Shown in pieces: positions 1-8,805 of a stretch of 29,038 bases of DNA (position 1 is its first letter; each line of letters begins with the position of its first letter). The stretch covers positions 1-29,038 of the forward strand of contig DSBO01000014.1 in NCBI GenBank assembly GCA_011046015.1, given 5' to 3'. A program made the position numbers and the translations under genes. Source of the DNA: Thioalkalivibrio sp. (GTDB taxonomy: Bacteria; Pseudomonadota; Gammaproteobacteria; SpSt-1174). The notes beneath the pieces are model-generated. The model was not told the DNA's origin, searched no databases, and saw nothing but the letters and a program-made list of their open reading frames with translations.

Positions 1-174
1 GCCTCGCAGAACGCGGCGCACGTGCGCGAGCTGGCCGAGCAACTCGGTCAGACCGTCACCGCCCTGGAGCGCGCCGCCGAACTGGCGGATGCCCGCATGC
101 GGCGCGCAATCGTGCTGAGCCTAGTGGCCATGGGCCTGTCCGTCGCGTCGATGCTGCTGATCCTGTTCGGTTAA
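1..174 (+). CDS. C-terminal end of a membrane-anchored protein (partial)
   Basis: Frame 1 is open from the first base to a TAA at 172-174 and gives 57 residues; the start lies outside the window. The visible part has a charged, heptad-like stretch rich in Ala, Leu, Glu and Arg (probable coiled coil). A hydrophobic segment of about 20 residues follows and ends two residues before the stop, so the protein would be anchored by its C-terminus with the coiled coil on the other side. I do not recognise the family from this fragment. It precedes the efflux genes by 195 bases that hold no gene or clear terminator. Confidence 0.6.
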   Translation, partial: ASQNAAHVRELAEQLGQTVTALERAAELADARMRRAIVLSLVAMGLSVASMLLILFG

Positions 175-369
175 GGCTCGCCACGAGCATGGGGGCAAGA
201 CGGGCCCGGCGGGAACGCTCCGGAACCACGCCGGTCTCATAACGGACGGGCGCGCCGGCTGGGGGCTGTGCATTTGCACGGCGACGCCGGAAGGGCCGGA
301 TGCCCGAATCCAGAAGCGATCCGCTTTCGTGGGCGGTCGCGCCGACCATTACCCGGGAATGCAGGCAGA

Positions 370-1425
370 ATGAAAAAAATCGTCATCGCCGCCGTGATTC
401 TGATCGTTGCGGCCGGCGCCTGGTACTTCCAGGCCAAATCCAGCAAGCCGGCCGGCGCCAAGCGCGGCGGGCCGGTGCCGGTGGTGGTGGCCCCCGTGGT
501 GCGTGATACCTTCGCCACCACGGTGCAGGCGGTGGGCACGGCGCGCGCCAACGAGTCGGTGGATATCACCGCCAAGGTCACCGAGACGGTGGACAGCCTC
601 AACTTCGAGGACGGTCAGCAGGTGCAGACTGGCGACCTGCTGGTGCAGCTCTCCAGCGACCGGCAGCGCGCCGAGCTCGAGATCGCCAGGGTGAACCTCG
701 CGGAGCAGGAGCGCGAGTACAAGCGCCTGTCCGGTCTCGTGCAGCAGCGCGCCATTCCCCAGTCGCAGCTCGATACCCAGCTTTCCCGCCTCGAATCCGC
801 CCGCGCCCAGCTTGCGGCGGCGCAGACCAGCGTGGCCGACCGGCGCATCCTCGCCCCCTTCGACGGCGTGCTGGGACTGCGCCGGGTGAGCCCGGGCTCG
901 CTGGTCTCGCCCGGCACCGTGCTGGTGACGCTGGACGATACCGATCCCATCAAGCTGGATTTCACGGTCTCCGAGGTGTTCTTCCCGGCCCTGATGCCGG
1001 GGCTCGAGATCGTCGCCCGCAGCGCGGCCTATCGTGATGCGCCCGTTGCCGGCCAGGTGGTCAGCGTGGACTCGCGCGTCGACCCGGTGACCCGCGCCAT
1101 CGCGGTGCGCGCGCACCTGCCCAACCCCGAGGGGCGCCTGCGCCCGGGCATGCTGATGACCGTGCGCCTTCAGACCGACGAGCGCGAGGCGCTGGTGATC
1201 CCCGAATCGGCGCTGGTGCCGCTGGAGGACCGCCAGTACGTTTTCCTGATCGACGAGGCGAACACGGCCCGGCGCGTGGAAGTGGAGATCGGCCGGCGCC
1301 GACCGGGCGAGGTGGAGATCCTCGATGGTCTCAGTGAAGGCGACCGCGTGGTGACCGAGGGCACGATCCGGCTACGGCCCGGTGCCGAGGTGCGGGTGAT
1401 GCGGGAGGCCGGTGCGACCGGTTGA
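370..1425 (+). CDS. RND efflux periplasmic adaptor (HlyD/AcrA family)
   Basis: 351 residues. It is the membrane-fusion subunit that would link an inner-membrane RND pump to an outer-membrane channel in the periplasm. The protein starts with a short basic stretch and one hydrophobic segment (about residues 4-20) that acts as signal or anchor; no lipobox cysteine is seen. A biotinyl-lipoyl-like half (VTETVDSLNFEDGQQVQTGD), an alpha-helical hairpin (about residues 95-150), the second lipoyl half (ILAPFDGVLGLRRVSPGSLV), a beta-barrel and a membrane-proximal domain follow in the usual order. I chose the ATG at 370 because the upstream in-frame extension is arginine/proline-rich and the signal begins at MKKIVIAA. 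The pump gene follows 6 bases later, so the two are surely cotranscribed. No TolC-like gene is in the window. The substrate cannot be told from sequence. Confidence 0.9.
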   Translation: MKKIVIAAVILIVAAGAWYFQAKSSKPAGAKRGGPVPVVVAPVVRDTFATTVQAVGTARANESVDITAKVTETVDSLNFEDGQQVQTGDLLVQLSSDRQRAELEIARVNLAEQEREYKRLSGLVQQRAIPQSQLDTQLSRLESARAQLAAAQTSVADRRILAPFDGVLGLRRVSPGSLVSPGTVLVTLDDTDPIKLDFTVSEVFFPALMPGLEIVARSAAYRDAPVAGQVVSVDSRVDPVTRAIAVRAHLPNPEGRLRPGMLMTVRLQTDEREALVIPESALVPLEDRQYVFLIDEANTARRVEVEIGRRRPGEVEILDGLSEGDRVVTEGTIRLRPGAEVRVMREAGATG

Positions 1426-1431
1426 TGTCCC

Positions 1432-4400
1432 ATGCTGATCACCGATGTTGCCGTCAAACGCCCCGTCTTCGCGACGGTCATCAGCCTGCTGCTGGTGGCC
1501 TTCGGCCTGATCAGCTTCGATCGCCTGCCGCTGCGTGAGTACCCGGACGTCGACCCGCCCATCGTCTCCATCGAAACGACCTATCCCGGCGCCTCGGCCG
1601 CCGTGGTAGAGACCAAGATCACCCAGCTGATCGAGGACCGCGTGAGCGGCATCGAGGGCATTCGCACCATCACCTCGCAAAGCCGCGACGGGCAGTCCTC
1701 CATCACCATCGAGTTCACCCTGGACCGCGACATCGACGCCGCCGCCAACGACGTGCGCGAGCGGCTCTCGCGCGTGCTCGACAACATCCCGGACGAGGCC
1801 GACCCGCCCGAGATCTTCAAGGTGGACTCGAACACGGGCGTGATCATGTGGCTCAACCTGTCGAGCCCCGTGCTCAACCGCCTGGAGCTCACCGATTACG
1901 CCGAGCGTTACCTGGTGGACCGGCTGTCGGTGATGCCGGGGGTGGCGCGCGTGCGCGTGGGGGGGCAGCAGCGCTACGCCATGCGTATCTGGCTGAATCG
2001 CGAACAGCTCGCCGCGCACGGCCTGACGGTCTCCGACGTGGAGTCGGCCCTGCGTTCCCAGAACGTGGAGTTGCCGGCCGGGCGCCTGGAATCCATCGAC
2101 CGCGAGTTCACGGTGCGTACCGAGCGCGTGTACAACAACGTGGACGATTTTCGCGGCCTGGTGCTCGTGCGCGGGGAGGACGGCCACCAGGTGCGGCTGG
2201 CCGACGTGGCGCGCGTGGAGCGCGCGGCCGCGGACCTGCGCAACGAGCTGCGCGGCAACGGCGTGAGCATGGTGGGCCTGGGCATCACCCGCCAGTCCAC
2301 CGCCAACACCCTGGAGGTCGCGCAGGCGGTGAAGGCCGAGGCCGAGCGCATCCGCGCCGACCTGCCCGAGGCTATCGAGCTCAACCAGAGCTACGACACC
2401 TCCGTTTTCATCCAGGAGGCCATCAACGAGGTGTACAAGACGCTGGGCATTGCCACGGTGCTGGTGGTGCTGGTGATCTACCTGTTCCTCGGCAACCTGC
2501 GGGCGATGCTGGTGCCGGCGGTGACGGTGCCGGTCTCGCTGATCGCCGCCTCCATCGTGCTCTACGCGCTCGGCTTCTCGGTCAACCTGCTCACCCTGCT
2601 GGCGCTGGTGCTGGCCATCGGCCTGGTGGTGGACGATGCCATCATCATGCTCGAGAACATCCACCGGCGCATCGAGCTGGGCGAGCCGCCGCTGCTCGCG
2701 GCCTTCCGCGGCGCCCGCCAGGTGGGCTTCGCCATCGTCGCCACCACGCTGGTGCTGATCTCGGTGTTCGTGCCCATTGCCTTCCTCGAGGGCAGCACCG
2801 GCCGGCTGTTCACCGAATTTGCCCTGGCCATCGCCGGGGCGGTGGCCTTCTCCAGCATCGTCGCGCTCACCCTCTCGCCGGTGATGTGCTCCAAGCTGCT
2901 CAAGCCGCATGCCGCGCCCGCCGGTTTCTATGGCTGGCTGGAGCGCGGCTTCGACCGGCTGGCCACGGTGTATCGGGGCAGCCTCGAGGCGGTGCTGGCC
3001 CGGCCGCTTTGGGTGGGGCTGGTGCTGGTGCTGATCCTGGCCAGCGTGTTGGGGCTGCTGCGCGCGGTGCCTACCGAGTTCACGCCCAAGGAGGACCGCG
3101 GCGCCTTCTTCGTGCTGGTGACCGCGCCCGAGGGCACGAGCTACGAAAAGACGGTGGGCTACATGCGCGAGATCGAGGCGCGCATGATGCCGCTGATCGA
3201 GAGCGGCGAGGCGACCCGCGTACTGGCCCGCGTGCCCGGCAGCTTCGGCTCCACCGAGGTGGTGAACACCGCGCGCGGCATCGTGGTGCTCGCGCCCTTC
3301 GGAGAGCGACGCAACGGCTACGAGATCATGAGTGAGCTGCAGGGAAAATTCGCCGACGTGCCCGGCGTGCGGGCCATCCCGGTCATGCGCCGGGGCATCG
3401 GCGGCGGGGGCGAGTCGCAGGCCGTGCAGTTCGTGATCGGTGGCCCTTCCTACGACGTACTGGCCGAGTGGCGTGACATCATCCTGGCGCGTGCCGGCGA
3501 GAACCCGGGCCTCACGGCGCTGGACTCGGACTACAAGGAGACCAAGCCGCAGGTGAAGGTCACCATCGACAAGACGCGCGCGGCCGATCTCGGCGTATCG
3601 CTGGAACAGATCGGCCGTACCCTCGAGACCATGCTGGGCTCGCGGCGCGTGACCACCTACATCGAGCGGGGCGAGGAATACGACGTGATCGTCGAGGGCG
3701 ACGAGGCGCAGCACCGCACGGTCGAGGACATGAGCAACATCTACGTGCGCTCCGAGCGCAGCGGCGAGCTCATTCCGCTGGCAAACCTGGTCACCAGCGA
3801 GGAGAGCGCGGCATCGTCCACGCTCAATCGCTACAACCGGATTCGCGCCGTGACCATCACGGCCAACCTCGTCGACGGCTACACGCTGGGCGAGGCGGTG
3901 GCATTTCTCGAGGACCTGGTGCGCGAGGAGCTGCCGCCGGATGCGCAGGTGGATTACAAGGGTGATACGCTGGAGTTGAAGGAGTCGGGCGGTTCGGTGC
4001 TCTTCATCTTCGCCCTGGCCCTGCTGGTGGCCTACCTGGTGCTGGCGGCGCAGTTCGAAAGCTTCATCCATCCCTTCGTGATCATGCTGGCCGTGCCACT
4101 GGCGGTGGCGGGGGGGCTGTTCGGGCTCTATGTGACCGGGCAGAGCATGAACATCTACAGCCAGATCGGCCTGATCATGCTCATCGGCCTGGCGGCGAAG
4201 AACGGCATCCTCATCGTCGAGTTCGCCAACCAGCTGCGCGATGCGGGCAAGGCCTTCCGCGAGGCGCTGGTCGAGGCCGCCTCGCTGCGCCTGCGCCCGA
4301 TCCTGATGACCGCGATCACCACCGTGATGGGGGCCGTGCCGCTGATCATGGCCAGCGGGGCGGGCTCGGAAAGCCGCGTGGTGATCGGTGTGGTGGTCTT

Positions 4401-4539
4401 CGCCGGGGTCATGTTCTCCACGCTCTTTACGCTGTACGTGATCCCCGCGGCCTACCTCATGCTGGCGCGCAACACCGGCTCGCCGGAGGACACCGCGCAC
4501 GAGCTGGAACGACTCTGGGATACCGAGCACCGGGTCTGA
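1432..4539 (+). CDS. RND efflux pump, HAE-1/AcrB family
   Basis: 1035 residues, the normal length for a hydrophobe/amphiphile RND pump. It is a proton-driven inner-membrane trimer that exports drugs, detergents or metabolites through the adaptor encoded just upstream. The first membrane helix starts at about residue 9 (RPVFATVISLLLVAFG). The proton-relay aspartate pair of TM4 is present at residues 401-402 (GLVVDDAII). The porter-domain repeats and a second membrane half from about residue 855 onward are all there, with no frame break. The start ATG at 1432 lies 6 bases after the adaptor stop and has no strong Shine-Dalgarno, which suggests translational coupling. This looks like general housekeeping efflux with no link to carbon fixation. 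Confidence 0.93.
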   Translation: MLITDVAVKRPVFATVISLLLVAFGLISFDRLPLREYPDVDPPIVSIETTYPGASAAVVETKITQLIEDRVSGIEGIRTITSQSRDGQSSITIEFTLDRDIDAAANDVRERLSRVLDNIPDEADPPEIFKVDSNTGVIMWLNLSSPVLNRLELTDYAERYLVDRLSVMPGVARVRVGGQQRYAMRIWLNREQLAAHGLTVSDVESALRSQNVELPAGRLESIDREFTVRTERVYNNVDDFRGLVLVRGEDGHQVRLADVARVERAAADLRNELRGNGVSMVGLGITRQSTANTLEVAQAVKAEAERIRADLPEAIELNQSYDTSVFIQEAINEVYKTLGIATVLVVLVIYLFLGNLRAMLVPAVTVPVSLIAASIVLYALGFSVNLLTLLALVLAIGLVVDDAIIMLENIHRRIELGEPPLLAAFRGARQVGFAIVATTLVLISVFVPIAFLEGSTGRLFTEFALAIAGAVAFSSIVALTLSPVMCSKLLKPHAAPAGFYGWLERGFDRLATVYRGSLEAVLARPLWVGLVLVLILASVLGLLRAVPTEFTPKEDRGAFFVLVTAPEGTSYEKTVGYMREIEARMMPLIESGEATRVLARVPGSFGSTEVVNTARGIVVLAPFGERRNGYEIMSELQGKFADVPGVRAIPVMRRGIGGGGESQAVQFVIGGPSYDVLAEWRDIILARAGENPGLTALDSDYKETKPQVKVTIDKTRAADLGVSLEQIGRTLETMLGSRRVTTYIERGEEYDVIVEGDEAQHRTVEDMSNIYVRSERSGELIPLANLVTSEESAASSTLNRYNRIRAVTITANLVDGYTLGEAVAFLEDLVREELPPDAQVDYKGDTLELKESGGSVLFIFALALLVAYLVLAAQFESFIHPFVIMLAVPLAVAGGLFGLYVTGQSMNIYSQIGLIMLIGLAAKNGILIVEFANQLRDAGKAFREALVEAASLRLRPILMTAITTVMGAVPLIMASGAGSESRVVIGVVVFAGVMFSTLFTLYVIPAAYLMLARNTGSPEDTAHELERLWDTEHRV

Positions 4540-4547
4540 TTCCGGCA

Positions 4548-4581
4548 CCCGCGGCGCGGCAGACAACGCCGGCGCCGCGGG
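4548..4581 (+). terminator. GC-rich hairpin after the efflux operon
   Basis: CCCGCGGCGC (4548-4557) pairs perfectly with GCGCCGCGGG (4572-4581) around a 14-base loop, part of which can pair further. It lies directly after the pump stop codon. There is no T-run after it, so it may be an mRNA 3' end or a factor-dependent stop rather than a true intrinsic terminator. Confidence 0.4.
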
Positions 4582-4582
4582 C

Positions 4583-4588
4583 TATGCT
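4583..4588 (+). promoter_or_regulatory. possible -10 element for the MFS gene
   Basis: TATGCT matches the sigma-70 -10 hexamer at 5 of 6 positions and lies only 8 bases before the ATG at 4597. No Shine-Dalgarno is visible before that ATG, so a very short or leaderless transcript is possible. No convincing -35 was found. Confidence 0.25.
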
Positions 4589-4596
4589 TGCGTCCC

Positions 4597-5913
4597 ATGA
4601 CACACGTCATCAGCCCTGAGATCCTGCGGCAGTTTCGCCGCCTGAGCTGGACGATCTACCTCGTCCTGGTGCTCGGCTATATCTCCGTGTACTTCCACCG
4701 CATGGCCCCGGGCGTGGTCGCCTCCGATCTCATGCAGGCCTTCTCCACCACCGGCGCGGCGCTGGGCTCGCTCGCGGCCATGTACTACTACATCTACACG
4801 GCCATGCAGATCCCGGCCGGCGTGCTGGCCGATACCATCGGCATCCGCGGCGCGGTGACCGTGGGTAACCTCGTGGCCGGGCTGGGTTCCATCCTCTTCG
4901 GTCTGGCCGAGACCTTCGAGGTGGCCGCCATCGGGCGCTTCCTGGTCGGGCTGGGCGTCTCCGTGATCTTCGTCAGCCTGATGAAGAGCAACGCCGTGTG
5001 GTTCTCCGAACGCATCTACGGGCGCGTGAGCGGCGTCACCCTGCTGCTCGGCAACCTCGGGTCCGTGTTTGCCGCCGGGCCGCTGGCGGCCCTGCTTGGG
5101 ATGATGAGCTGGCGCACGGTGTTCGTGGTCACGGGCCTGGTGTCGCTGGTGCTGGCCGTGCTCTCCTTCTGGCTGGTGCGCAACCGACCGGAGGACGTGG
5201 GCCTGCCCTCGGCACGCGAACTCGAGGGCCGCGTCTCGCATGCCCCGCGCCAGCGCCACTGGCTGCGCGAGCTGCGCATGCTGGTGCTGAACCGCCGCAT
5301 CTGGCCGGGGTTCTTCGCTAACTTCGGCCTGGCCGGCGGGCTGTTCGCCTTCGCCGGGCTGTGGGGCGTGCCGCTACTGCGTGACGTCTTCGGTCTGTCG
5401 CGCGGCGACGCCTCGCTGTACACCACCCTGAGCCTGCTCGGGCTCGCCGTCGGCGCGCTGGCGGCTGGCTGGCTCTCGGACCACCTCGGTCGACGCAAGC
5501 CGGTGCTGGTGGGCAGTGCGCTGGTCTACGCCGCCTGCTGGCTGGCCATGCTCTACCTGCCCTGGGGGCCGGGCTGGTCGGGCATGCTGCTGTTCGCGCT
5601 GCTGGGCTTTACCGGTGCGGGCTTCGTGGTGACCTATCCCTGTGCGCGCGAGGTAAGCCCGCCGCCCTCGGCCGGCATGGCCATCAGCATCGTCAACACC
5701 GGCCTGTTCCTCGGTGCGGCACTCATGCAGCCGCTGTTTGGCTGGGCGCTGGACCTCGCCTGGGACGGGATGCTCGTGGATGGCGTGCGCGTCTATGGCG
5801 CCGGGGCTTATGACGCCGGCCTGTGGCTGATGTTCGGGTTTGCCGTCATCGCACTCGCCGCCACGCTGCGCATCACCGAGACGCGCGGGCGCAACCTGAC
5901 CGTGGCCGACTGA
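4597..5913 (+). CDS. MFS transporter
   Basis: 438 residues with about 12 predicted membrane helices, a standard major facilitator permease of the inner membrane. Visible family features are the early amphipathic helix and TM1 (YLVLVLGYISVYFHRMAPG). The loop 2-3 motif with a charged Asp (IPAGVLADTIGIRGA) and its second-half counterpart (AAGWLSDHLGRRKP) are also present. The NRPEDVGLPS segment is typical of MFS carriers resembling glycerol-3-phosphate or hexuronate antiporters. The substrate cannot be assigned. The start could be the ATG at 4597 or a TTG at 4588; the ATG keeps the usual N-terminal length. The stop overlaps the start of tag by one base (TGATG), so the two genes are coupled. Confidence 0.85.
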   Translation: MTHVISPEILRQFRRLSWTIYLVLVLGYISVYFHRMAPGVVASDLMQAFSTTGAALGSLAAMYYYIYTAMQIPAGVLADTIGIRGAVTVGNLVAGLGSILFGLAETFEVAAIGRFLVGLGVSVIFVSLMKSNAVWFSERIYGRVSGVTLLLGNLGSVFAAGPLAALLGMMSWRTVFVVTGLVSLVLAVLSFWLVRNRPEDVGLPSARELEGRVSHAPRQRHWLRELRMLVLNRRIWPGFFANFGLAGGLFAFAGLWGVPLLRDVFGLSRGDASLYTTLSLLGLAVGALAAGWLSDHLGRRKPVLVGSALVYAACWLAMLYLPWGPGWSGMLLFALLGFTGAGFVVTYPCAREVSPPPSAGMAISIVNTGLFLGAALMQPLFGWALDLAWDGMLVDGVRVYGAGAYDAGLWLMFGFAVIALAATLRITETRGRNLTVAD

Positions 5914-6503
5914 TGCCCACGCGTTGCAGCTGGTGTGGGGAGGACCCCTTGTACGTCGCCTACCACGACCGCGAGTGGGGCGTGCCGGTGCACGACGACC
6001 ACAAGCTCTTCGAGATGCTGGTCCTCGAGGGCGCGCAGGCGGGGCTGAGCTGGATCACCATCCTGCGCAAGCGCGAGAATTACCGGAAGGCGCTCCAGGG
6101 CTTTGACCCGGGGCACATCGCGGGCTATGGTCGGCAGGACGTGGAGCGGCTGATGCAGGACACGGGCCTGGTGCGCAATCGCCTGAAGCTGGAGTCGGTG
6201 GTGCGCAACGCCCGCGCGTTTCTCGAGGTGCAGGCGCGCCACGGCAGTTTCGGCGCGTTTCTCTGGGATTATGTCGACGGCCATCCCGTGCAGAATTGCT
6301 GGCGCAGGCACGATGAGGTTCCTGCCCGGACGCCGGTCTCCGACCGGCTGGCAAAAGACCTGAAGGCGCTAGGCTTTGGCTTTGTCGGCTCCACCATCTG
6401 CTATGCCTACATGCAGGCAGTCGGCATGGTAAACGATCACACGGTCGACTGCTTTCGTCACCCCGAACTGAATGAACCGTCCCGGACCCGGGGCGGTCAA
6501 TAG
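5913..6503 (+). CDS. tag: DNA-3-methyladenine glycosylase I
   Basis: 196 residues, close to the size of E. coli Tag. The enzyme removes 3-methyladenine from alkylated DNA as the first step of base excision repair. The N-terminus RCSWCGEDPLYVAYHDREWG is a family signature. The residues forming the zinc snap appear as Cys5, His18, His176 and Cys180 (NDHTVDC). The substrate-binding Glu39 and Trp47 lie in LEGAQAGLSWITIL. The ATG overlaps the stop of the MFS gene, so it is probably translated from the same message. Function assignment is strong; the pairing with an MFS gene carries no obvious meaning. Confidence 0.95.
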   Translation: MPTRCSWCGEDPLYVAYHDREWGVPVHDDHKLFEMLVLEGAQAGLSWITILRKRENYRKALQGFDPGHIAGYGRQDVERLMQDTGLVRNRLKLESVVRNARAFLEVQARHGSFGAFLWDYVDGHPVQNCWRRHDEVPARTPVSDRLAKDLKALGFGFVGSTICYAYMQAVGMVNDHTVDCFRHPELNEPSRTRGGQ

Positions 6504-6542
6504 GCACTTGCCAGAGATTCTGGCTTGAATGAGAGGAATGAA

Positions 6543-6956
6543 GTGAACAGCAAACCGAACATCATCGTTTCCGAGCAGGATTACGAGCGCCTGGAAAAGC
6601 TGCTCGACTCGCTGCCCGCAGACGCCTTCCCGGGCAAGGCCGCACTGGAGGCCGAGCTCGAGCGTGCCGACATCGTCGATTCGAAGGACGTGCCGCCGGA
6701 CGTCGTCACCATGAATTCCACCGTCCGTTTCCGGGTGTCCTCCTCCGACGAGGAGTTTCGTCTGACGCTGGTGTACCCGAAGGACCTGGATGCCAGCGGC
6801 GAGAAGATCTCCATCCTGGCGCCCGTGGGCAGCGCGCTGCTGGGCCTGTCCCAGGGCGACGAGATCGAGTGGCCGAGCCCTGGCGGCGGCAGGCTCAGGG
6901 TGCGGATCGAGGAGGTCGTGTACCAGCCCGAGCGTGCGGGCGATTTCCACCGCTGA
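6543..6956 (+). CDS. rnk: Rnk, nucleoside diphosphate kinase regulator (GreA/GreB-like fold)
   Basis: 137 residues, as in E. coli Rnk (136). The protein has an N-terminal helical arm (residues about 1-50) and a GreA/GreB C-terminal FKBP-like domain (VRFRVSSSDEEFRLTLVYP ... ISILAPVGSALLGLSQGDEI). Rnk binds RNA polymerase and affects nucleotide pools in E. coli; its role here is taken from the family. I chose the GTG at 6543 because GAGAGG lies 6 bases before it and the resulting length matches the family. A TTG at 6525 is the alternative. An intrinsic terminator follows 21 bases after the stop. Confidence 0.88.
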   Translation: MNSKPNIIVSEQDYERLEKLLDSLPADAFPGKAALEAELERADIVDSKDVPPDVVTMNSTVRFRVSSSDEEFRLTLVYPKDLDASGEKISILAPVGSALLGLSQGDEIEWPSPGGGRLRVRIEEVVYQPERAGDFHR

Positions 6957-6977
6957 GTCGCGGCACGCGTTACCGAA

Positions 6978-7008
6978 GACGGGGCCCTCTGGGCCCCGTC
7001 TTGCGTTT
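6978..7008 (+). terminator. intrinsic terminator after rnk
   Basis: GACGGGGCCC (6978-6987) and GGGCCCCGTC (6991-7000) form a perfect 10-pair stem with a TCT loop, followed by TTGCGTTT. It would end the transcript coming from rnk. Confidence 0.85.
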
Positions 7009-7054
7009 GGCGCTCCGGCTGCCTGCCGGGGAGGTCGGCCGCGGCCGATCGATC

Positions 7055-7080
7055 AACGCCCTGTCCGGGGCGTTTTTTTT
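7055..7080 (+). terminator. second intrinsic terminator upstream of the cso promoter
   Basis: AACGCCC (7055-7061) pairs with GGGCGTT (7068-7074) around a 6-base loop and runs into eight T residues (7073-7080). This is a textbook intrinsic terminator. Placed after the first one, it isolates the carboxysome operon from upstream transcription. It lies too far from cbbL and before the AT-rich promoter region, so I do not read it as an attenuator. Confidence 0.75.
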
Positions 7081-7335
7081 CGCCGGTGTTTCGCGACCGT
7101 GGACGGCGGGTGCCGCAGGCCTATCCCGGTGTCTTCAACTTAATCCTTGTTATATCAGTGACTTGGGCGCGTCCCCGCGCATAAATCAGACCCGTATTTT
7201 GACACATAGACGGTAATCTATCTTTTTCCAATAAAAGATCAATTGGAATGATGGATAGAGCATTACCTATGCTTCGCCCAAGTCCCATAAGTCATTAACC
7301 GAACTGTCCATCCAGCAACCGAACAGGAGTTGACC
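7081..7335 (+). promoter_or_regulatory. promoter/leader region of the carboxysome operon with nested inverted repeats
   Basis: No gene is seen in this stretch. Between 7189 and 7300 it turns AT-rich. A nested dyad is visible: GGTAAT (7212-7217) with ATTACC (7262-7267), CTATC (7218-7222) with GATAG (7254-7258), and TCCAAT (7227-7232) with ATTGGA (7242-7247). An outer pair ACTTGGGCG (7161-7169) and CGCCCAAGT (7275-7283) encloses these. A weak sigma-70 candidate is TTGGAA (7243-7248), 19 bases, TATGCT (7268-7273); a TTGACA occurs at 7199-7204 but lacks a good -10. CATAAG at 7286-7291 also occurs near sbtA and cbbR. The Shine-Dalgarno CAGGAG lies at 7324-7329, 6 bases before the ATG of cbbL. LysR-type (CbbR) control is likely by family knowledge, but no site can be proven from sequence alone. 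Confidence 0.55.
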
Positions 7336-8751
7336 ATGGCTGTAAAGACCTACGACGCGGGTGTTAAAGAATACCGCGACATGTATTGGACGCCGGACTA
7401 CGTTCCGCTCGACACCGACCTGCTGGCCTGCTTCAAGTGCACCGGCCAGCCGGGTGTGCCGCGCGAGGAAGTGGCCGCGGCGGTGGCCGCCGAATCGTCG
7501 ACCGGTACCTGGAGTACCGTGTGGTCGGAACTCCTGACGGACCTGGAGTACTACAAGGGCCGTGCCTATCGCATCGAGGACGTGCCGGGCGACTCCGAGT
7601 CCTTCTATGCCTTCATCGCCTATCCGCTCGACCTGTTCGAGGAAGGCTCCATCGTGAACGTGCTGACCTCGCTGGTCGGTAACGTGTTCGGTTTCAAGGC
7701 GCTGCGTCACCTGCGCCTGGAGGACATCCGCTTCCCGATCGCCTACATCAAGACCTGCATGGGTCCGCCCAACGGCATCACCGTCGAGCGTGATCGCCTG
7801 AGCAAGTACGGCCGTCCGATGCTTGGCGCTACCATCAAGCCGAAGCTGGGTTTGTCCGCCAAGAACTACGGCCGTGCCGTGTACGAGTGTCTGCGCGGCG
7901 GTCTCGATCTGACCAAGGACGACGAGAACGTCAACTCGCAGCCGTTCATGCGCTGGCAGAACCGTTTCGAGTTCGTTGCCGAGGCCATCCAGAAGGCCGA
8001 GCAGGAAACTGGCGAGCGCAAGGGTCATTACCTCAACGTGACCGCGGCCACCCCGGAAGAGATGTATGAGCGCGCCGAGTTCGCCAAGGAAGTCGGCTGC
8101 CCGATCATCATGCACGACTTCCTGACCGGCGGCTTCACCGCCAATACCGGCCTCGCCAAGTGGTGCCGCAAGAACGGCATGCTGCTGCATATCCACCGCG
8201 CCATGCACGCCGTTATCGACCGTCACCCGAAGCACGGTATCCACTTCCGCGTGCTGGCCAAGTGCCTGCGTCTGTCCGGCGGTGACCACCTGCACACCGG
8301 TACCGTCGTCGGCAAGCTGGAAGGCGACCGCGCCTCCACCCTGGGCTTCGTCGACCAGTTGCGCGAATCCTTCGTGCCGGAAGACCGCTCCCGCGGCGTA
8401 TTCTTCGACCAGGACTGGGGCTCCATGCCGGGCGTCTTCGCCGTGGCCTCCGGTGGTATCCACGTCTGGCACATGCCGGCACTGGTCACCATCTTCGGCG
8501 ACGACTCCGTGCTGCAGTTCGGTGGCGGTACCCAGGGTCACCCGTGGGGCAACGCGGCCGGCGCTGCCGCCAACCGCGTCGCGCTGGAAGCCTGCGTCAA
8601 GGCGCGGAACGAAGGCCGCGACCTGGAGCGCGAAGCGCGCGACATCATGACCGCGGCGGCTGCCAACAGCCCGGAACTCGCGATCGCGATGGAAACCTGG
8701 AAGGAAATCAAGTTCGAGTTCGACACCGTGGACAAGCTGGACGTGGGCTAA
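7336..8751 (+). CDS. cbbL: Rubisco large subunit, form IA (carboxysomal)
   Basis: 471 residues. This is the catalytic large subunit of ribulose-1,5-bisphosphate carboxylase/oxygenase, first gene of the carboxysome operon and cargo of the alpha-carboxysome. The catalytic landmarks are intact: Glu53 in AAESSTGTW, the TIKPKLGLS motif (catalytic lysine about 168), and the carbamylated lysine at about 194 in GLDLTKDDENVNSQPFMRW. The loop around GGDHLHTGTVVGKLEGDR and the C-terminal region ending EFDTVDKLDVG are also intact. The ATG at 7336 follows CAGGAG by 6 bases. cbbS follows 54 bases downstream. It differs clearly from the second large subunit at 25415-26836, for example in the N-terminal third (LLACFKCTGQPG against ILACFKITPQAG). 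Its assignment as carboxysomal rests on its position ahead of csoS2. Confidence 0.98.
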   Translation: MAVKTYDAGVKEYRDMYWTPDYVPLDTDLLACFKCTGQPGVPREEVAAAVAAESSTGTWSTVWSELLTDLEYYKGRAYRIEDVPGDSESFYAFIAYPLDLFEEGSIVNVLTSLVGNVFGFKALRHLRLEDIRFPIAYIKTCMGPPNGITVERDRLSKYGRPMLGATIKPKLGLSAKNYGRAVYECLRGGLDLTKDDENVNSQPFMRWQNRFEFVAEAIQKAEQETGERKGHYLNVTAATPEEMYERAEFAKEVGCPIIMHDFLTGGFTANTGLAKWCRKNGMLLHIHRAMHAVIDRHPKHGIHFRVLAKCLRLSGGDHLHTGTVVGKLEGDRASTLGFVDQLRESFVPEDRSRGVFFDQDWGSMPGVFAVASGGIHVWHMPALVTIFGDDSVLQFGGGTQGHPWGNAAGAAANRVALEACVKARNEGRDLEREARDIMTAAAANSPELAIAMETWKEIKFEFDTVDKLDVG

Positions 8752-8805
8752 GGCCCCGTCCGACACGGCCAGTAACTGAAACCGAATTCTTGCGAGGACA
8801 AGATC

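Noticed and set aside
175..369. Terminator or small gene between the first two genes
   Set aside because: No stem with a T-run and no frame with a ribosome site was found; the short open frames here are GC-driven.
1372..4566. Open frame of 1064 codons on the - strand opposite the RND pump
   Set aside because: It is His/Gln/Arg-rich, has no family features and mirrors a well-conserved gene in GC-rich DNA, so it is a shadow.
7055..7080. Transcription attenuator of the cso operon
   Set aside because: It lies before the AT-rich promoter region and more than 250 bases from cbbL, so it more likely closes upstream transcription.
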